Source of the DNA: QVMM01 sp047030855
GTDB taxonomy: Bacteria; Bacteroidota; Bacteroidia; Bacteroidales; Dysgonomonadaceae
Reading direction: 5' to 3'
NCBI GenBank assembly: GCA_047030855.1
Contig: JBKYIJ010000008.1
Span: forward strand, 2,356,001-2,420,000
Length of the DNA stretch: 64,000 bases
Shown here: positions 26,631-35,650 of the stretch, one piece after another
How positions within the stretch are numbered: position 1 is the first letter of the stretch
Layout: each line of letters opens with the position of its first letter
Notes under the pieces: model-generated
The model's database searches: none
What the model saw: the letters and a program-made list of their open reading frames with translations, nothing else
Told to the model about the DNA's origin: nothing
Made by a program: the position numbers and the translations under genes

Positions 26631-27773
26631 ATGATCTTAAAGTCGATAAAATATATTCGTTTCGCAGGTAAAAAGAAAGAATGGGCTATTATCGGCTCTG
26701 ACGATCGTGCTGTACAGTTGGGCAATATAAACCTATTGGTTGGAAAAAACGCAGCAGGCAAAAGCAGGACTCTGAATGTGTTAAAAGAAATAGGCGGATT
26801 ATTGTCTTGTTCATACAATTTATTAAACACTCCGTTTCCGGAAGCCCGATATGAGTTGGTTTTCGTTGATAACCGTCAGGAATACAGCTACATTTTAACA
26901 TACGAGGATAAATCTGTTTCAGAAGAATTAGTGTTTGTAAACGGAGAAAAACTATTCGATCGCAAGAATAATTATATCTCTCAAAAACTATCGTCGGAAA
27001 ATATCTCACTGTCGGACATAGATAAGCATACTTTGGCAGTATCGCTACATAGTAAAGAATGTCCTTCTCTTGAGAAACTTTATGAATGGGGAAAATCTCT
27101 GCAAAACGCGGCATTTACCAATCAAATAGAGAAGAAATATCTTATTCCCGATCTGGATAGTTTAAAAACGCAATTGAAAAATCAGATCGGCAGTATCAAC
27201 TCGGTTCCTCTTTTATATGTTTTTGCAAAAGGGAAAGAACTTTATGGAGATAAATTCATAAATAATATAATAAAAGATATGGATAAACTCGGTTATCCTA
27301 TTGATATTATTGATATTATGAAATGTAATGGAGGATATGGGCTGTGTGTAAAAGAAAGTGAATTGGATGACTTTACCGATCAATTGGAAATGTCGCAGGG
27401 AATGTATCGTTCACTTTCACTTGTCGTACAATTAAGGTATGCGTTGATGAGCAAGATGTCTGCCTGTATTTTGGTTGATGATTTAGGGGAAGGTCTGGAT
27501 TTTGACAGGTCTAAACTATTGGTAGATATTTTGATAAATAATATAGATAAATCGAATATTCAGATATTTTTTACCACCAATGACAGGTTCGTGATGAATA
27601 AACTCCCTTTGGAGTTCTGGTCTGTAATCGAGAGATATCCGCATAAATCGGTTTTTTATAATTACTACAATTCTAAAACAACCTTTGAAGATTTTAAATA
27701 TACAGGGCTGAGTAACTCTGATTTTTTAGCTACTGATTTTTATTTAAAAGGATTTGACGGGGATGTTGAATGA
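26631..27773 (+). CDS. AAA-family ATPase (ABC/SMC-type, OLD- or AbiLi-like)
   Basis: About 380 residues from ATG 26631 (an upstream TTG at 26610 overlaps the previous gene and is less likely). Walker A is GKNAAGKSR, following NINLLVGKN. A signature-like segment is LEMSQGMYRSLSLVVQLRYA. Walker B is ACILVDDLGEGLDFDRSKLL, with a downstream switch region IQIFFTTNDRF. This order is that of stand-alone SMC-like ATPases with a long helical insertion, as in OLD, AbiL and PARIS proteins. It lies directly between the membrane coiled-coil protein and a VEG-type TOPRIM-like protein, in one operon. Involvement in phage defence is inference from this pairing. Confidence 0.85.
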   Translation: MILKSIKYIRFAGKKKEWAIIGSDDRAVQLGNINLLVGKNAAGKSRTLNVLKEIGGLLSCSYNLLNTPFPEARYELVFVDNRQEYSYILTYEDKSVSEELVFVNGEKLFDRKNNYISQKLSSENISLSDIDKHTLAVSLHSKECPSLEKLYEWGKSLQNAAFTNQIEKKYLIPDLDSLKTQLKNQIGSINSVPLLYVFAKGKELYGDKFINNIIKDMDKLGYPIDIIDIMKCNGGYGLCVKESELDDFTDQLEMSQGMYRSLSLVVQLRYALMSKMSACILVDDLGEGLDFDRSKLLVDILINNIDKSNIQIFFTTNDRFVMNKLPLEFWSVIERYPHKSVFYNYYNSKTTFEDFKYTGLSNSDFLATDFYLKGFDGDVE

Positions 27774-27791
27774 GAATATAAAGCCCTCCGT

Positions 27792-28502
27792 ATGAAAAAG
27801 ATCGCTTTTTTTGTAGAAGGACAAACCGAACAGATATTCCTGAAAAGGCTGATCAAAGAATTATTGGGTTATAATAACGTCTCTATTATTTTAAAGCGTA
27901 CAGTAGGTGGTACAAACGTCCCTAAACAGGAAATTGTACGAGACAGGGAATACGCACGAAAACCTCTGTTTCAGATTCTGATCTACGATTGCGGTGCAGA
28001 TAACAGAGTTAAGTCTGAAATATTGGACAATTTGGATAATCTGAAAGATAGCGGATATCAATATATATTAGGAGTCAGGGATTTATACCCACTTCCCGAA
28101 GATGAGCTATCCCGTTTGGAAAAAGGACTTAATTTTTTACCGCAGAAATATAATAATTACAAGTCTTTATTCGACATAATTGTAGTTGTACAGGAGGTTG
28201 AAACATGGTTTCTTGCCGAAACGCATCATCTGAAAAAGGTAGATAAAAGACTTACGGGACATTTTATTAAAAAACGTTTAGGATTCAATCCTTTTGTGAT
28301 AAATACTTTGGAAAGAAAGCATCCGTCAAAGGACTTGAATGACATATATCATTTGGTCGGAAAATCTTATAACAAGCGTTATTGGCAGGTAGAAAAATTA
28401 GTGAAAAGATTAGATTTTTACCATCTGTTACATGAGGTGAAACATAATATCGAATCGCTTGACAAATTAGTTAACGAAATAGAAAAAATAAAGAATAACT
28501 GA
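27792..28502 (+). CDS. DUF4276-like (TOPRIM-related) protein, partner of the AAA ATPase
   Basis: 236 residues opening KKIAFFVEGQTEQIFLKRLI, the VEGxTE motif of DUF4276/TOPRIM-like proteins. A central LGVRDLYPLPEDELS carries an Arg-Asp pair, and VVVQEVETWFLAETHHL matches the QExEAW-type helix of the family; a late HPSKDL segment also fits. TOPRIM-type partners of such ATPases act as nucleases or RNases in OLD/AbiL-type systems. It starts 18 bases after the ATPase gene. The pairing supports a two-component effector module, but no activity can be proven from the sequence. Confidence 0.8.
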   Translation: MKKIAFFVEGQTEQIFLKRLIKELLGYNNVSIILKRTVGGTNVPKQEIVRDREYARKPLFQILIYDCGADNRVKSEILDNLDNLKDSGYQYILGVRDLYPLPEDELSRLEKGLNFLPQKYNNYKSLFDIIVVVQEVETWFLAETHHLKKVDKRLTGHFIKKRLGFNPFVINTLERKHPSKDLNDIYHLVGKSYNKRYWQVEKLVKRLDFYHLLHEVKHNIESLDKLVNEIEKIKNN

Positions 28503-28545
28503 TGTTTAGGCATTCTTAAAATCTGCAAATTTTGGAAAATCGTAC

Positions 28546-28553
28546 TATCTTTG
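28546..28553 (+). promoter_or_regulatory. Promoter of the mlaE-mlaF-xth operon
   Basis: TATCTTTG fits TAnnTTTG and lies 24 bases before the mlaE start. Confidence 0.6.
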
Positions 28554-28577
28554 TCCTCATTACATTAAAAATATAAT

Positions 28578-29327
28578 ATGTTATTGACTGGTTTTTTAGA
28601 AAAAATAGGACAATACACACTCTTAATGCAGAAAGTCTTTACAAAACCCCAGAAATGGAACGTATTTTTCAGGCAATATGTAGGAGAAATAAGTAAGCTG
28701 GGTGTCGATTCAATCTGGATTGTAATAATTATTTCCTTTTTCATAGGTGCTGTTATTGTCGTTCAGATAGCATTAAATATAGATTCGCCCTTCATGCCCC
28801 GATTTACGGTCGGATATGTTTCCCGTGAGATAATGGTACTTGAGTTTTCCTCTTCCATCATGGCTTTGATATTGGCAGGGAAAGTAGGATCGAATATATC
28901 TTCGGAAATAGGAACAATGCGTGTGACTGAACAAATTGATGCTTTGGAGATAATGGGCGTAAATTCCGCAAATTATCTTATTCTCCCTAAAATTACCGCA
29001 CTGATGAGCTTTATACCTGTTCTGGTTATATTGAGCATCTTTTTTGGAATTATCGGAGGATATGCCGTTTGTATGTTTGCGAACATAATTCCTGTGTCGG
29101 ATTATCAATACGGAATACAGTCTTTCTTTAAAGAATTTTATATATGGTATGCAATCATAAAAACTGTTGTATTTGCATTTATAATATCTTCGGTGGCAGC
29201 ATACTATGGTTATTTTGCACGTGGAGGATCTCTCGATGTCGGGCGTGCAAGCACGAATGCCGTAGTGATGAGTAGCGTACTCATTCTGGTAACAGACTTG
29301 TTAATCACACAACTGATGATGGGATGA
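28578..29327 (+). CDS. mlaE: MlaE-type lipid ABC transporter permease
   Basis: 249 residues with about five membrane segments and the family's conserved core: FIGAVIVVQIALN, LEFSSSIMALILAGKVGSNISSEIG split over the EIG..E motif (SSEIGTMRVTEQIDALEIMG) and YLILPKITALM. MlaE permeases form the inner-membrane part of systems that move phospholipids between the membranes to maintain outer-membrane asymmetry. Its stop overlaps the start of the ATPase gene, so both are translationally coupled. No MCE/MlaD substrate-binding gene follows here, although Bacteroidota often place one nearby. Confidence 0.93.
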   Translation: MLLTGFLEKIGQYTLLMQKVFTKPQKWNVFFRQYVGEISKLGVDSIWIVIIISFFIGAVIVVQIALNIDSPFMPRFTVGYVSREIMVLEFSSSIMALILAGKVGSNISSEIGTMRVTEQIDALEIMGVNSANYLILPKITALMSFIPVLVILSIFFGIIGGYAVCMFANIIPVSDYQYGIQSFFKEFYIWYAIIKTVVFAFIISSVAAYYGYFARGGSLDVGRASTNAVVMSSVLILVTDLLITQLMMG

Positions 29328-30109
29328 TAGAAGTAAAACACTTGGATAAGTCTTTCGACGGGCGAATGGTTCTCAAGGATATTAATATTGTCTTTGAGGA
29401 AGGAAAAACGAATCTTATCATAGGCAGAAGCGGATCGGGAAAAACCGTTCTGCTGAAGAATTTGGTAGGTTTACTTCGTCCGACAAACGGACAGATATTA
29501 TACGATGGCAGGGATTTAACCAAAATGGGCACTACCGAGATGAAAACCTTGCGTCAGGAAATGGGGATGATATTCCAAGGATCGGCATTGTTCGATGCGA
29601 TGACTGTTTTCCAGAATGTGTACTTTCCGCTCGAAATGTTTTCACCGCTTTCTAAAGAAGATAAGGCTAAACGGGCACAATTTTGTCTTGAGCGTGTAAA
29701 TTTAGGCGATGCGGGAAAATTATACCCGTCCGAGATAAGTGGGGGGATGATGAAGCGTGCCGCAATAGCACGTGCCATAGCCCTTAATCCGAAATATTTG
29801 TTTTGTGATGAACCCAATTCAGGACTCGATCCGCAAACCTCTCTGGTTATAGACGACCTTATTCACGGCATTACAAAGGAGTATGATATCACTACCGTTA
29901 TTAATACGCATGATATGAACTCGGTAATGAATATCGGGGAACAGATATTTTTCATAAAAGAAGGGAATCTGGAATGGTCGGGAACAAACAAAGAAATTAT
30001 GTCCTCAACAAATGAGGCTTTAAATGATTTTGTTTTTGCTTCCGATCTGTTCAAGAAAGTAAAGAAAATGGAAAACGAGATTATACAATCAGAAAAAGGA
30101 AAGCAATGA
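29324..30109 (+). CDS. mlaF: MlaF-type ABC transporter ATPase
   Basis: 261 residues. Walker A is GRSGSGKTVL, the Q loop lies in MGMIFQGSALFD, the signature is ISGGMMKRAAIARA, Walker B is KYLFCDEPNSGLDP, and the switch His is in VINTHDM. The GMIFQ..ALFDSL/M-type sequence is typical of MlaF. It powers lipid transport with the overlapping permease. Its stop overlaps the start of xth (ATGA), tying the three genes into one transcript. Confidence 0.95.
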   Translation: MIEVKHLDKSFDGRMVLKDINIVFEEGKTNLIIGRSGSGKTVLLKNLVGLLRPTNGQILYDGRDLTKMGTTEMKTLRQEMGMIFQGSALFDAMTVFQNVYFPLEMFSPLSKEDKAKRAQFCLERVNLGDAGKLYPSEISGGMMKRAAIARAIALNPKYLFCDEPNSGLDPQTSLVIDDLIHGITKEYDITTVINTHDMNSVMNIGEQIFFIKEGNLEWSGTNKEIMSSTNEALNDFVFASDLFKKVKKMENEIIQSEKGKQ

Positions 30110-30873
30110 AAATAATATCATACAATGTCAACGGAATAAGATCGGCTGCCAATAAAGGTTTGTTTACTTGGATAGAAAACGAATCGCCCGATGTGTTATG
30201 CTTTCAGGAGTTGAAAGCGAGTGAAGAGCAAATAGATGTTCTGACTCTGCAATCGTTAGGATATCAGTATTGTTTTTTCCATCCTGCCGAAAAGAAGGGT
30301 TACAGCGGCGTCGGTATCATCGCAAAAGAAAAACCTGACTTTGTCAAGATCGGTATGGACATGGATATATATGACAAGGAGGGTAGGGTGCTTCGTGTCG
30401 ATTACGGAGATATGACTATTATTGACGTGTATATTCCGTCGGGGACTATGGGAGATGTGAGACAAGCATTTAAAATGAAATTTCTTGACGATTTCACTAA
30501 ATTTATATTGGATTTAAGAAAAGAACGAAAAGAGATTCTTATATGCGGAGATTATAATATCTGTCATAAACCAATAGATATAAATCACCCCGAAAGACAT
30601 ACCAAATCATCGGGTTTCCTGCCCGAAGAACGCGAATGGTTCGATCAGTTTATTGCCACAGGCATGATAGATACGTTCCGTGAATTTGACAAAAGCCCTG
30701 AAAAATACAGTTGGTGGAGTTTTCGTGCTAATGCGAGGGCTAAAAACTTGGGCTGGCGTATCGACTATCACTTGATCTCTCAGGAAGCACAACATAGATT
30801 GAAAAACGCTTCTATCCTGAGTGATATAACGTTTTCCGATCACTGTCCCGTTACGGTTGAGATGAATATCTGA
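30106..30873 (+). CDS. xth: Exodeoxyribonuclease III (AP endonuclease)
   Basis: 255 residues of the exonuclease-endonuclease-phosphatase fold. Seen are NVNGIRSAANKG, metal-binding Glu in VLCFQELKA, the catalytic block CGDYNICHKPIDI, SWWSFRANARAKNLGWRIDY and the final SDHCPV with the catalytic His. The enzyme cuts DNA at abasic sites and removes 3' blocks in base excision repair. It is coupled by a 4-base overlap to mlaF. Confidence 0.96.
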   Translation: MKIISYNVNGIRSAANKGLFTWIENESPDVLCFQELKASEEQIDVLTLQSLGYQYCFFHPAEKKGYSGVGIIAKEKPDFVKIGMDMDIYDKEGRVLRVDYGDMTIIDVYIPSGTMGDVRQAFKMKFLDDFTKFILDLRKERKEILICGDYNICHKPIDINHPERHTKSSGFLPEEREWFDQFIATGMIDTFREFDKSPEKYSWWSFRANARAKNLGWRIDYHLISQEAQHRLKNASILSDITFSDHCPVTVEMNI

Positions 30874-30932
30874 ATTTATCTGTAACCTTATTTTGTTTTT
30901 GCTTGTCATATAGGAAAAACAAATTTACAATT

Positions 30933-32132
30933 ATGAAAAAACGTATTATCAGTATTTTCTTTGTTATTTTCTTTGTCTCTGTCACCTTTTCGGTTCAAAG
31001 TCAGGTTTCGGATTCAATAAAGAACAGATTCGAAACAGTCCTAAATTCACTTAACAGCGAATTAAATGAATGTTACCAGAGTAAGAACTATCCTCAGGGA
31101 TTAGACGTTCTGAATAGTATGGAAAAGGAATATTTTAATCTTCCTGCTTCAGATCAGAAAACGTTGATTTACCTTCTTCAGAATATTTATTATAACAGAA
31201 CTTGTATATATGCTCTGACAGATAAAAAAGAAGAGGCGTTGGACTCTTTTGACAAAGCTGTTAAATACGGTTATGCTGACTATAGGCATGTCTTGTCTGA
31301 TACGGATCTGGAAAGCATAAGGAATAGCGAACGATTTGAAAAGGCAATAAGGATTATAAGACGAAAAGGCGATTATATATATATTCTCCAAAATGCAGGT
31401 CAGTACTATAACGAAAACCCTCAATTTACTTATCAGGACAAATCTGCCCCTGAACTTGTAGAATTACGTAATTACTTCAATCTTGATTCCATAGCAGGGA
31501 ATGGCGATGAAGTAAATCAAATACTGAGTTTGATGACATGGGCTCACAACAAGATAAAACATGACGGGCACTATTGGACACAGATTGATCTGAATGCTAT
31601 GAACATCTATAATCATTCGGTAGAAGAAAATACGGGAGTAAATTGTCGGTGGTTGTCTATTTTTCTTAATGAATGCTACTTGTCGATGGGGTTCAAATCC
31701 CGTTACATAACTTGTATGCCTAAGGATAGTAAAGATGTTGATTGTCACGTAATTAATTCTGTTTATTCCCAGTCGTTAGGCAAATGGATATGGGTAGATC
31801 CTACAAACAATGCTTATGTAATGGATGAAAACGGAAATTTGTTAGGCATTTCGGAAGTTAGACAAAGGTTAATCAAAGGAGAACCGTTGGTTTTGAATAA
31901 GGATGCAAACTGGAATAATCAGATGAAGCAAACCAAAGAGGAATATCTCGATCGTTATATGGCAAAAAACCTGTATTGGATGAGTGCCGTGCTGCATAAC
32001 AGGGTAGGGGCTGACATTAATGCCGATGATAAGATTATCGTAGCCTTACTGCCTCAGGGATATAATGACAAAGTATTGGACTCTGTGGAGTATATTACTT
32101 ATAATGAAGATTATTTCTGGGAAAATAAATAA
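30933..32132 (+). CDS. Exported transglutaminase-like protein with TPR-like N-terminus
   Basis: 399 residues from the ATG at 30933; the frame is open 10 codons upstream, but only from here does a signal peptide follow (KKRIISIFFVIFFVSVTFSV). Residues about 20-130 look like helical TPR pairs (LIYLLQNIYYNRTCIYALTD, EALDSFDKAVKYGY). The C-terminal half has the transglutaminase/papain-like triad: Cys in GVNCRWLSIFLNECYLSMGF, His in DVDCHVINSVYS, Asp in WIWVDPTNNAYV. Such Bacteroidota proteins are thought to act as periplasmic peptidases or amidases rather than cross-linkers. The substrate is unknown. Confidence 0.85.
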   Translation: MKKRIISIFFVIFFVSVTFSVQSQVSDSIKNRFETVLNSLNSELNECYQSKNYPQGLDVLNSMEKEYFNLPASDQKTLIYLLQNIYYNRTCIYALTDKKEEALDSFDKAVKYGYADYRHVLSDTDLESIRNSERFEKAIRIIRRKGDYIYILQNAGQYYNENPQFTYQDKSAPELVELRNYFNLDSIAGNGDEVNQILSLMTWAHNKIKHDGHYWTQIDLNAMNIYNHSVEENTGVNCRWLSIFLNECYLSMGFKSRYITCMPKDSKDVDCHVINSVYSQSLGKWIWVDPTNNAYVMDENGNLLGISEVRQRLIKGEPLVLNKDANWNNQMKQTKEEYLDRYMAKNLYWMSAVLHNRVGADINADDKIIVALLPQGYNDKVLDSVEYITYNEDYFWENK

Positions 32133-32164
32133 TAGCAATAAGTAATAAGTATAAAGAATGAAGG

Positions 32165-32191
32165 AATAGCACACAATATGTGTGCTATTTT
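32165..32191 (+). terminator. Intrinsic terminator after the transglutaminase-like gene
   Basis: The arms AATAGCACACA (32165-32175) and TGTGTGCTATT (32179-32189) are perfect and followed by T-rich sequence. Confidence 0.88.
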
Positions 32192-32203
32192 CTTTTATTT
32201 GCA

Positions 32204-32211
32204 TAAATTTG
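32204..32211 (+). promoter_or_regulatory. Promoter of sufCDS
   Basis: TAAATTTG fits TAnnTTTG; it lies about 90 bases before sufC, leaving a longish leader. The preceding terminator shows that sufC begins a new transcript here. Confidence 0.45.
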
Positions 32212-32301
32212 TACATTATTCGGAAAATAAACTTTTTGTTTATTTTAGTTGTTTCAATTTTGATTTATTCTAAATAAATCATTTATATAAAATTACATAT
32301 A

Positions 32302-33063
32302 ATGGCTAATTTGCTTACTATAAAAAATTTACACGCCAACGTAGATGGCAAAGAAATATTAAAGGGATTGAATCTGGAGGTTAACGAAGGAGAAATTCAT
32401 GCTATAATGGGACCTAACGGTGCGGGAAAAAGTACTTTGGCTTCCGTATTGGTCGGGAATCCCAATTTTGAAGTAACCGAAGGCGAGATTCTTTTTCGCG
32501 GAAAGGATCTGCTTGACTTAGATCCTGAGGAGAGGGCTTGCGAAGGGCTTTTTCTTAGTTTTCAGTATCCTGTTGAAATACCCGGAGTCAGTATGACAAA
32601 CTTCATTCGTACGGCAGTAAATCAAACTCGTCAGTACAGAGGGCTTGATCCCATTCCTGCTTCCGATTTTCTGAAAATGATGAAAGAAAAACGCGAATTG
32701 GTAGAATTGGACAGTTCCTTAGCCAGCCGTTCGGTGAACGAGGGTTTTTCAGGTGGAGAAAAAAAACGTAACGAAATATTCCAAATGGCGATGCTCGATC
32801 CGAAACTATCCATATTGGACGAAACGGATTCTGGTCTCGACATTGATGCTTTGAGGATTGTAGCTGCGGGTGTGAATAAACTTCACAGAAAAGATAATGC
32901 GACTATATTGATTACTCACTATCAGCGTTTGTTGGATTATATCAAACCCGATTTTGTTCATGTCCTTTATAAAGGAAGAATTGTTAAAAGTGCAGGATCT
33001 GAGCTTGCTCTTGAACTTGAAGAAAAAGGGTATGACTGGATAACTAAAGATATTAAAGACTGA
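32302..33063 (+). CDS. sufC: SufC, Fe-S cluster assembly ATPase
   Basis: 253 residues. Walker A GPNGAGKST, the Q loop in LFLSFQYPVEIPG, signature GFSGGEKKRNEIFQ, and Walker B KLSILDETDSGLD are all as in SufC, including the characteristic SFQYPxEIPG. SufC is the ATPase of the SufBCD scaffold that builds iron-sulfur clusters in the cytoplasm. The GGEKKR segment contains an A8 run (32759-32766) that is intact, useful as a control for the homopolymer breaks elsewhere. No sufB precedes it, which is unusual. Confidence 0.97.
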   Translation: MANLLTIKNLHANVDGKEILKGLNLEVNEGEIHAIMGPNGAGKSTLASVLVGNPNFEVTEGEILFRGKDLLDLDPEERACEGLFLSFQYPVEIPGVSMTNFIRTAVNQTRQYRGLDPIPASDFLKMMKEKRELVELDSSLASRSVNEGFSGGEKKRNEIFQMAMLDPKLSILDETDSGLDIDALRIVAAGVNKLHRKDNATILITHYQRLLDYIKPDFVHVLYKGRIVKSAGSELALELEEKGYDWITKDIKD

Positions 33064-33068
33064 CGATA

Positions 33069-34409
33069 ATGGTAGAAACCCAATATATAGATTTATTTAA
33101 CCGACATCGGAAAACTATTGATGAAAAATCTGCCGATGTGCTGAACAGGCAAAGAGACAGAGCTCTTGAAGTCTTTAAGGAAAAAGGATTACCCACGAAT
33201 AAACTCGAAGATTATTTGAATTCCGACATTGCAGGCAAATTTTCAACGGAATATGGTTTGAATATTAATCAATTCATTCCCAAGATTAATCCTTATATCG
33301 CTTATAAATGCAGTGTACCTAATCTGTCTACCAACTTATATTTTTTGCTGAACGATTCTTTTTCTTCAAATTTTCAACCTCAGGTTAATTATTCCAAAGA
33401 TGTGTATATAGGGAGTTTGAAAGATTTTGCGGTAAAATATCCTGAAGTATGCAGCAAATATTACGGAAAAATAGCTGATGTTGACAAAAACGGAGTAGTT
33501 GCGTTCAATACGATGTTTGCACAGGACGGTTTTGTCGTGTATGTTCCCGATAATACGGTGATCGAACACCCATTGCAGTTAACCAACATATTGTCTGCAA
33601 ATGCTGATTTTCTTGTAAACAGAAGGCTTTTACTTATTGCAGGAAAGAATGCCCGGTTCAAACTGTTGACATGTGATCATACTGTGGATGATGTAAACTT
33701 TCTGGCGACTCAGGTGACGGAAATTTTTGCAGATGAAGATTCACATATAGATTTTTACGAAATAGAAGAAACTTCCGATAAAACGACAAGATTGTCCTCT
33801 ACGTTTATATATCAGGAAAGGAATTCCAATGTATTGGTAAATAACATCACATTGCACTGTGGTTTTACCCGTAATAATTATTATCTGAAATTAAACGGGG
33901 AATATGCCGAAGGGCATGTTTGCGGAGCCATAATTGCAGGTAAAAAACAACATGTGGATAATTTTGTTTTCGTGGATCATGCCAAACCTAATTGTCATAG
34001 TAATCAGCTTTTCAAATATGTTCTCGAAGATGAATCTTTAGGCGTATTTTGCGGACGAATTTTGGTAGAACAGGATGCACAGAAAACATTGGCATATCAA
34101 TCGAATAACAATCTGTGTTCGTCGCCTTCTGCTCAAATGTTTTCAAAACCGCAACTGGAAATATATGCCGATGATGTAAAATGTTCCCATGGTTTGACAA
34201 CAGGACAGTTGGACGAAGAAGCTTTGTTTTACCTGCGTGCCCGTGGCATATCGAAAGAAGAAGCTAAACTGATGCTTATGCAGGCATTTGTAAGCGGAGT
34301 CCTTGAACTTGTCCGTTTAGATGTGCTGAAAGAACGGTTGTATAATCTGGTGGAAAAACGTTTTAAAGGGGAGTCCGTCAGATGCGGAGATTGTCTGATT
34401 TGTAAATAA
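33069..34409 (+). CDS. sufD: SufD, Fe-S cluster assembly scaffold subunit
   Basis: 446 residues. The C-terminal SufBD beta-helix core is clear: GEYAEGHVCGAIIAGKKQHV, DNFVFVDHAKPNCHSNQLFK, CGRILVEQDAQKT, and DVKCSHGLTTGQLDEEALFY with the conserved CSHG. An N-terminal helical region (GLPTNKLEDYLNSDIAGKFS) is typical of SufD rather than SufB. It pairs with SufB and SufC. It starts 5 bases after sufC. Confidence 0.95.
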   Translation: MVETQYIDLFNRHRKTIDEKSADVLNRQRDRALEVFKEKGLPTNKLEDYLNSDIAGKFSTEYGLNINQFIPKINPYIAYKCSVPNLSTNLYFLLNDSFSSNFQPQVNYSKDVYIGSLKDFAVKYPEVCSKYYGKIADVDKNGVVAFNTMFAQDGFVVYVPDNTVIEHPLQLTNILSANADFLVNRRLLLIAGKNARFKLLTCDHTVDDVNFLATQVTEIFADEDSHIDFYEIEETSDKTTRLSSTFIYQERNSNVLVNNITLHCGFTRNNYYLKLNGEYAEGHVCGAIIAGKKQHVDNFVFVDHAKPNCHSNQLFKYVLEDESLGVFCGRILVEQDAQKTLAYQSNNNLCSSPSAQMFSKPQLEIYADDVKCSHGLTTGQLDEEALFYLRARGISKEEAKLMLMQAFVSGVLELVRLDVLKERLYNLVEKRFKGESVRCGDCLICK

Positions 34410-34416
34410 TTTGAAT

Positions 34417-35643
34417 ATGCAATCTTTAGATATAAAAAGAATAAGAGAGGATTTTCCGATCCTCTCCCGACAAATATATAATAAACCTCTTGTTTATCTG
34501 GATAATGGTGCTACTACGCAAAAACCCAAATGTGTTATAGACAGGATAACGGAAATTTATTCTACGGTTAACGCCAATATCCACAGAGGAGTGCATCATC
34601 TGAGTCAGGAAGCTACGGAGCTTACCGAACAGTCTCGGGTGACAGTGCAGAAATTTATCAATGCGAAGTATAACCATGAGATTATATTCACTCGCGGTAC
34701 AACGGAAGCTATTAATCTGGTGGCTTCCAGTTTTTGCAGGCAATTCTGTAAAGAAGGCGACGAAATTTTGATTTCGGCTATGGAACATCATTCAAACATT
34801 GTTCCGTGGCAGATTCAAGGTGATATATGCGGTGTTAAATTGGGTGTCATACCAATTAATGAAAAAGGTGAAATAATTTTTGAAGAATTTGAGAAACTTA
34901 TTTCGTCAAAAACAAAACTCATCTCTATTGCTCATGTTTCGAATGTTTTGGGAACAATTAATCCTATCCAAAGGGTAATTGATGTTGCCCACAAACATAA
35001 TATTCCTGTATTAATAGATGCCGCACAGTCTGTACAGCATCTGAATCTGGATGTCCAGAATCTGGATTGCGATTTTCTTGTTTTTTCGGGACATAAAATA
35101 TATGCTCCGACAGGAACAGGAGTTTTGTACGGAAAGGAAGAATGGCTTGAGAAAATGCCTCCGTACCAAGGCGGCGGTGAAATGATAGGAACTGTTTCTT
35201 TTGAAAAAACTACGTTCAATGAACTTCCGTACAAATTTGAGGCAGGTACGCCCAACTATGTAGATATTATTGCATTAGGTACAGCTTTGGACTATGTTTC
35301 TTCAATAGGGTTAAACAGAATTAAAGAATATGAAGACAGTCTATTGCATTACTGCACACAGGAACTTCTGAAAATAAACAAATTAAAAATATACGGTACT
35401 TCCGATAATAAGAGCAGTGTAGTGTCATTCCTTGTAGAAGGTATTCACCATTATGATATGGGGATGCTTCTGGATAAAATGGGGATAGCCGTCCGTACAG
35501 GGCATCATTGTGCTGAGCCATTAATGCATGTTCTGGGCATAGAGGGAACTGTCAGGGCGTCATTCGCTTTTTATAATACTAAAGAAGAAATTGATGTATT
35601 AGTTGCCGGAGTGAAAAAAGTTGCTGACATGTTTCACAAATAA
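34417..35643 (+). CDS. sufS: SufS cysteine desulfurase
   Basis: About 408 residues; the ATG at 34417 is preferred over a TTG at 34411. PLP enzyme of the class V aminotransferase fold: THR-like NANIHRGVHHLSQEATELTE, SAMEHHSNIVPW, the PLP-binding Lys in VFSGHKIYAPTGTGVLYG, and the sulfur-accepting Cys in VRTGHHCAEPLM. It takes sulfur from cysteine and hands it to the SufBCD scaffold. The gene starts 7 bases after sufD. No sufE follows in the window. Confidence 0.97.
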   Translation: MQSLDIKRIREDFPILSRQIYNKPLVYLDNGATTQKPKCVIDRITEIYSTVNANIHRGVHHLSQEATELTEQSRVTVQKFINAKYNHEIIFTRGTTEAINLVASSFCRQFCKEGDEILISAMEHHSNIVPWQIQGDICGVKLGVIPINEKGEIIFEEFEKLISSKTKLISIAHVSNVLGTINPIQRVIDVAHKHNIPVLIDAAQSVQHLNLDVQNLDCDFLVFSGHKIYAPTGTGVLYGKEEWLEKMPPYQGGGEMIGTVSFEKTTFNELPYKFEAGTPNYVDIIALGTALDYVSSIGLNRIKEYEDSLLHYCTQELLKINKLKIYGTSDNKSSVVSFLVEGIHHYDMGMLLDKMGIAVRTGHHCAEPLMHVLGIEGTVRASFAFYNTKEEIDVLVAGVKKVADMFHK

Positions 35644-35650
35644 TCGGTTG

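Noticed and set aside
26114..26830. A 238-codon open frame on the minus strand
   Set aside because: It is fully antisense to the coiled-coil protein and the start of the AAA ATPase, which have clear motifs and promoter; its composition is that of a shadow frame.
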